From positions 1 to 64,000 of the forward strand of contig NZ_JAFFPR010000042.1 in the NCBI RefSeq assembly GCF_016918735.1: a DNA stretch of 64,000 bases, given 5' to 3'. The translations under genes were made by a program, and so were the position numbers. Shown one piece after another: positions 60,454 through 64,000 of this stretch. The stretch's first letter is position 1; the number at the start of each line of letters is the position of its first letter. The notes beneath the pieces are model-generated. The model was not told the DNA's origin and did no database searches. It saw only the letters and a program-made list of their open reading frames with translations. This stretch comes from Leptospira abararensis. Its GTDB lineage: Bacteria; Spirochaetota; Leptospiria; Leptospirales; Leptospiraceae.

Positions 60454-61058
60454 AATCAAAGTTTCATATTTTTCTTATATTATGTTTAGCAATTCAATAC
60501 TCTTGTAAAGGCAACAAGAGTATTGAAGGTTTTGCCGAAAGTATTCTTAGCGAAAGGGTCGGCGAGCCGGCTTTGTTTTTGATAGGTGAGAAAAAATTTT
60601 CCAAAGACGCATATAAAGATTATGTACGGAACTTAAGATTGTACTTTGAAAAAAAGCCTCCTTTATTTGAACCCGAGGAAGCGAGACTTTATCTTGAGAA
60701 TTATATCAATGAGTCGATTCTGTTATCAGAAGCCATAGGTGATGTCGACTTCTCCAGCAAGGCTTTTAAAGAATATATAAAACCTTATTTAGTTAAGGGA
60801 ATCTTGGACTTCTATATTTTTGAAAAAACAGGTGGTTTGAAAGTTTCTGATGAAATTGCAAACGAAACTGAAATGGTAGCAAAATTAAAAGAAGCGGGAA
60901 TTTTAAAAAAAGAAAATCTTACTGAATCTGAAAAGGTAGTTCTAAAAGAATTTCTCTATTGGAGAAAGTTAGAGTTATCTGCAAAAAACAGAGCAGAAGA
61001 AGCAAAGGTTATTTTAGCGAAAATTAAACAGCGAAGTAAGGTTACAATAATCCCCTGA
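60450..61058 (+). CDS. Lipoprotein with a SurA/PpiC-like N-terminal helical domain
   Basis: The protein is 202 residues; the ATG overlaps the upstream stop (ATGA). The signal ends IQYSC (Cys19). The body resembles the chaperone N-domain of SurA/PrsA-type foldases (LFLIGEKKFSKDAYKDYV, YLENYINESILLSEA), but no parvulin PPIase domain follows. It may be a periplasmic chaperone or a scaffold. This rests on pattern only. Confidence 0.72.
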   Translation: MKSKFHIFLILCLAIQYSCKGNKSIEGFAESILSERVGEPALFLIGEKKFSKDAYKDYVRNLRLYFEKKPPLFEPEEARLYLENYINESILLSEAIGDVDFSSKAFKEYIKPYLVKGILDFYIFEKTGGLKVSDEIANETEMVAKLKEAGILKKENLTESEKVVLKEFLYWRKLELSAKNRAEEAKVILAKIKQRSKVTIIP

Positions 61059-61651
61059 TGAGTACTAAAATATATCGTACACTTTTTATTTTATTGTTTT
61101 TGGTATTAAACTGCAAGAATCGAGAGGATGCAATTTCTTTATATGCAAAAGGCGTTGATTTTTACTCAAAGAAGAGTTTAGAGAAAGCTTTAGTTGAATT
61201 TTCAGGTGCAGTAAAAGCAGACAATAGTTTTGTTTCAGCCCGACTGATGAAAGGCAAAACCGAGTATTATCTCGGGAAACACGAAAATGCTGCTGAGACG
61301 TTTCAGGATATTTTAGATGATTTTCCAGGAAACGCCACTTCCCTTACTTGGCTTGGCAAAATATACATGTTAGATTCATCCAAACGTGATGATGCTAAAC
61401 AAAAATTATCTTTAGCCATACAATTAGATGATAATCAAATAGATGCTCATTATTATTTAGGCAAGTTGTTTGAGCAAGAAGGGAATGTGAAAGATGCGTT
61501 GATTCAATACTCGCATGGAATCGAAATTGCAAAGAGATCAGATAAAATAAAAAGAGATCTTAATGAAATTTATCGAAATGCGGGTTTGAGTGGAACATCT
61601 GACGCAAAAGAATCTACTGCTGAAGTAAGTAAAAAACCAAAAAGAAAGTAA
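61058..61651 (+). CDS. TPR lipoprotein
   Basis: The protein is 197 residues; the start overlaps the upstream stop by one base (TGATG). The signal ends LVLNC (Cys19). About four TPR units follow (DAISLYAKGVDFYSKKSLEK, ARLMKGKTEYYLGKHENAAE, SLTWLGKIYMLDSSKRDDAK, AHYYLGKLFEQEGNVKDAL). The C-terminus is lysine-rich. It is the second TPR protein of the operon. Confidence 0.82.
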   Translation: MSTKIYRTLFILLFLVLNCKNREDAISLYAKGVDFYSKKSLEKALVEFSGAVKADNSFVSARLMKGKTEYYLGKHENAAETFQDILDDFPGNATSLTWLGKIYMLDSSKRDDAKQKLSLAIQLDDNQIDAHYYLGKLFEQEGNVKDALIQYSHGIEIAKRSDKIKRDLNEIYRNAGLSGTSDAKESTAEVSKKPKRK

Positions 61652-63228
61652 TGAAAACGACGCTTACTTTTATTTTCAGCTTTGCTATTTTGTTTTTACA
61701 GTGTAGCAAGATACCAAATGAGGCAGATATATTAGGGTTACTTGGTGCTCAGGTAGAGGATGGCTTTGTTTATCCGAAAGTACTTTTTATTAATCCTGCA
61801 TCGGAAGCAAATCAAGTTCAAGTTAGTTCTCCTATCATGATAGATTTTTCAAAACCGATGGATCGATCATTAGTTGAATCAGCCATTAGCGTATCTGCGC
61901 CCGGTGGGAATACTTCATTCACACCGTCTTGGGTTTTTGATACTCGATTGATCTTAAACTTTTCTGCTGGGTTAACACAAGGTAAGAAATACGAAATTAG
62001 TTTAAACGCAAGTAGTACAAAAGATAAAGATGGAAATAGAATGGCTAAGAATTTTATTTCTAGTTTTTATACTATCGGTGCTGGCGGAGCTCCCACTGTG
62101 GTCGCAACAAACCCTCCGTTAAGTGGGGAGTTACAATTAGGTTGGCCTGTTAATTCTGATTTAGTGGTTCAATTTTCCCAACCAATGGATCCAGTCAGTA
62201 CAAATAATGCTGTAACCATTGAAGGAGCAAGTGCTCTTTTCACTCCGATTTGGGATGCTAGTTTTCGCGAGTTGACCTTAAGACTTAAGTCACCATTAAA
62301 TCTAGGGGCGACCTATCGATTGCGTGTAAACGTAAATGCAAAAAGTGCACTTGGCATTTCACTTGATAAAGAATATCTAGTGGCCTTTTCCACAGCAACA
62401 ACATTAGAAGTGCCAACGATTGAGGTCACTCCTTTCCCGCCGCCGCCAGTATTGCCCTGGGGAACACTGAATCCAGATCCGTTTATTAACTCTTTTCAGG
62501 GTGTTTCTAAGTTTGATATATTTAGATTTAATTTTTCCACTCCGATGACGATTAAAAATATCAATGGGGAAATTCGGTTTACACCCAGTATTAATGGGCA
62601 TTTCGAATGGGAGAATAGCCAACTTTTAAAATTTATACCTTCCTCACCTTTAACAACAGGACAACAATATCGTTTGTCCATTGCTCGCGATTTCACTAGT
62701 GCGAGTGGGGTAGGGATGAACCAATCGCACACAATTGATTTTACAGTAAATGACCCCTTGACAAGTGCGAACATAACTCCGATCCAAATTCTCGGTAAAT
62801 CGTTTACTGCGCCACCAGATTGTTTTTTAATCGATGCACCAGTGGATTTAACGATTAATATACCTACCAGTCTAACTAGTCCTTATGAGTTTAGGCCAAG
62901 GTATACTTGTCCGACTCAATATAAGGTCGAAATAATTCTTCAAACAGCTGGAGGGGTAGGATTAAAGCTGACAGGGGACAATAATTTACTCAATGCAATT
63001 AGTGTTACTTATCTTTCGGGTGGCCCTGTCACCTCTAGCATTTTTATCCAGCAAGTAGAGCATGATCCAACTGGACCAAATCCGAAGCGAATCAAGGTAA
63101 CGTTAGGCGGAATCTCTGGAAACCTAGTTAGGTATATTTTTAAAATCGCTGGAGGGGTCAGTGGCGTACATGATCTAAATGAAAATCACTTACCGAATGA
63201 TTTGGAGTTTATTTTCTATGGTAACTAG
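61651..63228 (+). CDS. Lipoprotein with Ig-like Big_5 domains
   Basis: The protein is 525 residues; the ATG overlaps the upstream TAA (TAATG). The signal ends LFLQC (Cys18). Three or so Big_5 (SbsA-type Ig-like) units follow, each with a FSxPMD signature: IDFSKPMDRSLVESAI near 70, VQFSQPMDPVSTNNAV near 175 and FNFSTPMTIKNINGEI near 295. The last part (about 390-525) is a separate beta-rich domain. It is probably surface-exposed and adhesive or structural, an inference. Confidence 0.83.
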   Translation: MKTTLTFIFSFAILFLQCSKIPNEADILGLLGAQVEDGFVYPKVLFINPASEANQVQVSSPIMIDFSKPMDRSLVESAISVSAPGGNTSFTPSWVFDTRLILNFSAGLTQGKKYEISLNASSTKDKDGNRMAKNFISSFYTIGAGGAPTVVATNPPLSGELQLGWPVNSDLVVQFSQPMDPVSTNNAVTIEGASALFTPIWDASFRELTLRLKSPLNLGATYRLRVNVNAKSALGISLDKEYLVAFSTATTLEVPTIEVTPFPPPPVLPWGTLNPDPFINSFQGVSKFDIFRFNFSTPMTIKNINGEIRFTPSINGHFEWENSQLLKFIPSSPLTTGQQYRLSIARDFTSASGVGMNQSHTIDFTVNDPLTSANITPIQILGKSFTAPPDCFLIDAPVDLTINIPTSLTSPYEFRPRYTCPTQYKVEIILQTAGGVGLKLTGDNNLLNAISVTYLSGGPVTSSIFIQQVEHDPTGPNPKRIKVTLGGISGNLVRYIFKIAGGVSGVHDLNENHLPNDLEFIFYGN

Positions 63229-64000
63229 ATTATTTGTTATTTTCATTTTGGTTTTCGAAATATCTTGTAGTCAGTTATTGGATAATGCAGAAGGGCCTTT
63301 GGATTTTTTACCGGCAACTTCGCTTTTACCAGCTTCGACTCCTCCAAGGATCCTTCTAGCAGATCCAGCGGATGGTTCGCTCGGGATCTCCCCTGATACA
63401 AAAATATCTATTTTATTTTCAGAAGGTATGAATAAGGAGTTCACTCAATCCGCTTTTAGTTTGATTCGAGACGGGTCGGCTGTTGGTGGAACTTTTGCTT
63501 GGTTTGAAAACTTGATGGTATTTTCTCCGAACAATAGGTTATCAGATCCAGGAATGTATATTTTTAGTATCGGAAAGTCAAAAGCTGAGTCTGCCGGTGG
63601 AGTGAATTTACTTGATGATTATAGATCGCGATTTAGTTACTCAACGGATTTAAACAAACCAAAAGTCACCCAAACCATCCCAGCCAATGGAAATGTAGGA
63701 GTTTCTCCCAATTCCTTAATTACAGTTCAATTTGACAAACCTATGGACAAGTTATCTGTGTTTGGTGCCGTTTCGTTAAGCCCATCCGTAGAATTTGACA
63801 TTCCCAATACCGTGATTTCAAATAATGACCAAACATTTCAATTCATTCCGAAATACCCACTTAATTTTGGAACTGTTTACTCACTGAATGTTTCCACTAC
63901 GGCTCGTGATAAAAGTGGCAATGATCTTGCTTCGGCGGAAAATGTAGTATTTACTGTTGGGGATGATTTGGTAGCGCCGGACTTAATTTCAATTTCAACG
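63218..64000 (+). CDS. Lipoprotein with Big_5 Ig-like domains, cut by the window edge
   Basis: Only the first 261 codons are present, with no stop before the right edge. The ATG at 63218 lies inside the end of the preceding gene (11-base overlap). The signal ends FEISC (Cys17). Two Big_5-like units are visible: ISILFSEGMNKEFTQSAF near 68 and VQFDKPMDKLSVFGAV near 170. It is a likely paralogue of the upstream lipoprotein and the fifth gene of this operon. Confidence 0.82.
   Translation, partial: MVTRLFVIFILVFEISCSQLLDNAEGPLDFLPATSLLPASTPPRILLADPADGSLGISPDTKISILFSEGMNKEFTQSAFSLIRDGSAVGGTFAWFENLMVFSPNNRLSDPGMYIFSIGKSKAESAGGVNLLDDYRSRFSYSTDLNKPKVTQTIPANGNVGVSPNSLITVQFDKPMDKLSVFGAVSLSPSVEFDIPNTVISNNDQTFQFIPKYPLNFGTVYSLNVSTTARDKSGNDLASAENVVFTVGDDLVAPDLISIST

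Overview
The window looks like Leptospira DNA, probably from a saprophytic species. The base composition is AT-rich, there are many lipoproteins with spirochaete-type lipoboxes, and the gene families (MASE3 kinase, 7TM-DISM/SpoIIE phosphatase, HmuY/HmuSTUV heme locus, recC-recB-recD order) fit that genus. No rRNA, tRNA, CRISPR array or intact insertion sequence was seen. At 32.5-36.8 kb lies what looks like a replication and partition origin. It has parA and parB, two copies of a perfect 14-bp palindrome bracketing parA, and on each side, pointing outwards, a copy of a winged-helix Rep-like gene with related leader DNA. In hand-counted sample lines, G versus C excess on the + strand changes sign across this region. 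I therefore think this is a secondary replicon (a small chromosome or chromid) with its origin near the middle of the window. From memory, unchecked, the 74-kb third replicon of L. biflexa carries recBCD, which would fit.

Left of the origin: a degenerate transposase end; a two-gene operon of unknown function (776-5115); a membrane AraC regulator divergent from an S15-type lipoprotein hydrolase; the recCBD operon (8.4-17.1 kb); a nucleoside deoxyribosyltransferase; and a heme uptake locus (17.7-26.4 kb). In the heme locus, two paralogous lipoproteins, a HmuY-like lipoprotein and a TonB-dependent receptor form one operon, divergent from hmuT-hmuU-hmuV-hmuS across a gap with Fur-like palindromes. 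Next come a histidine kinase, a SpoIIE-type phosphatase receptor, small enzymes (ppnP, a thioesterase) and TetR regulators.

Right of the origin: a lipoprotein, a YheT-like hydrolase, an osmoregulated periplasmic glucan operon (opgG, a small membrane protein that may be a detached OpgH N-terminal part, opgH), a tandem pair of glycine-rich paralogous lipoproteins, a PleD-like GGDEF response regulator, an SrkA-like kinase, a TrmH-like RNA methyltransferase, a TetR/RibD-like reductase pair with twin operators, a PAS histidine kinase, a MacAB-like ABC exporter, an ammonium transporter fused to an adenylate cyclase, a MORN protein, and a tightly overlapped operon of TPR and Ig-like (Big_5) lipoproteins that runs off the right edge.

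A structured intergenic repeat of about 70-110 bp occurs three times (8255, 35544, 56741), with arm pairs that differ between copies but mostly stay complementary.
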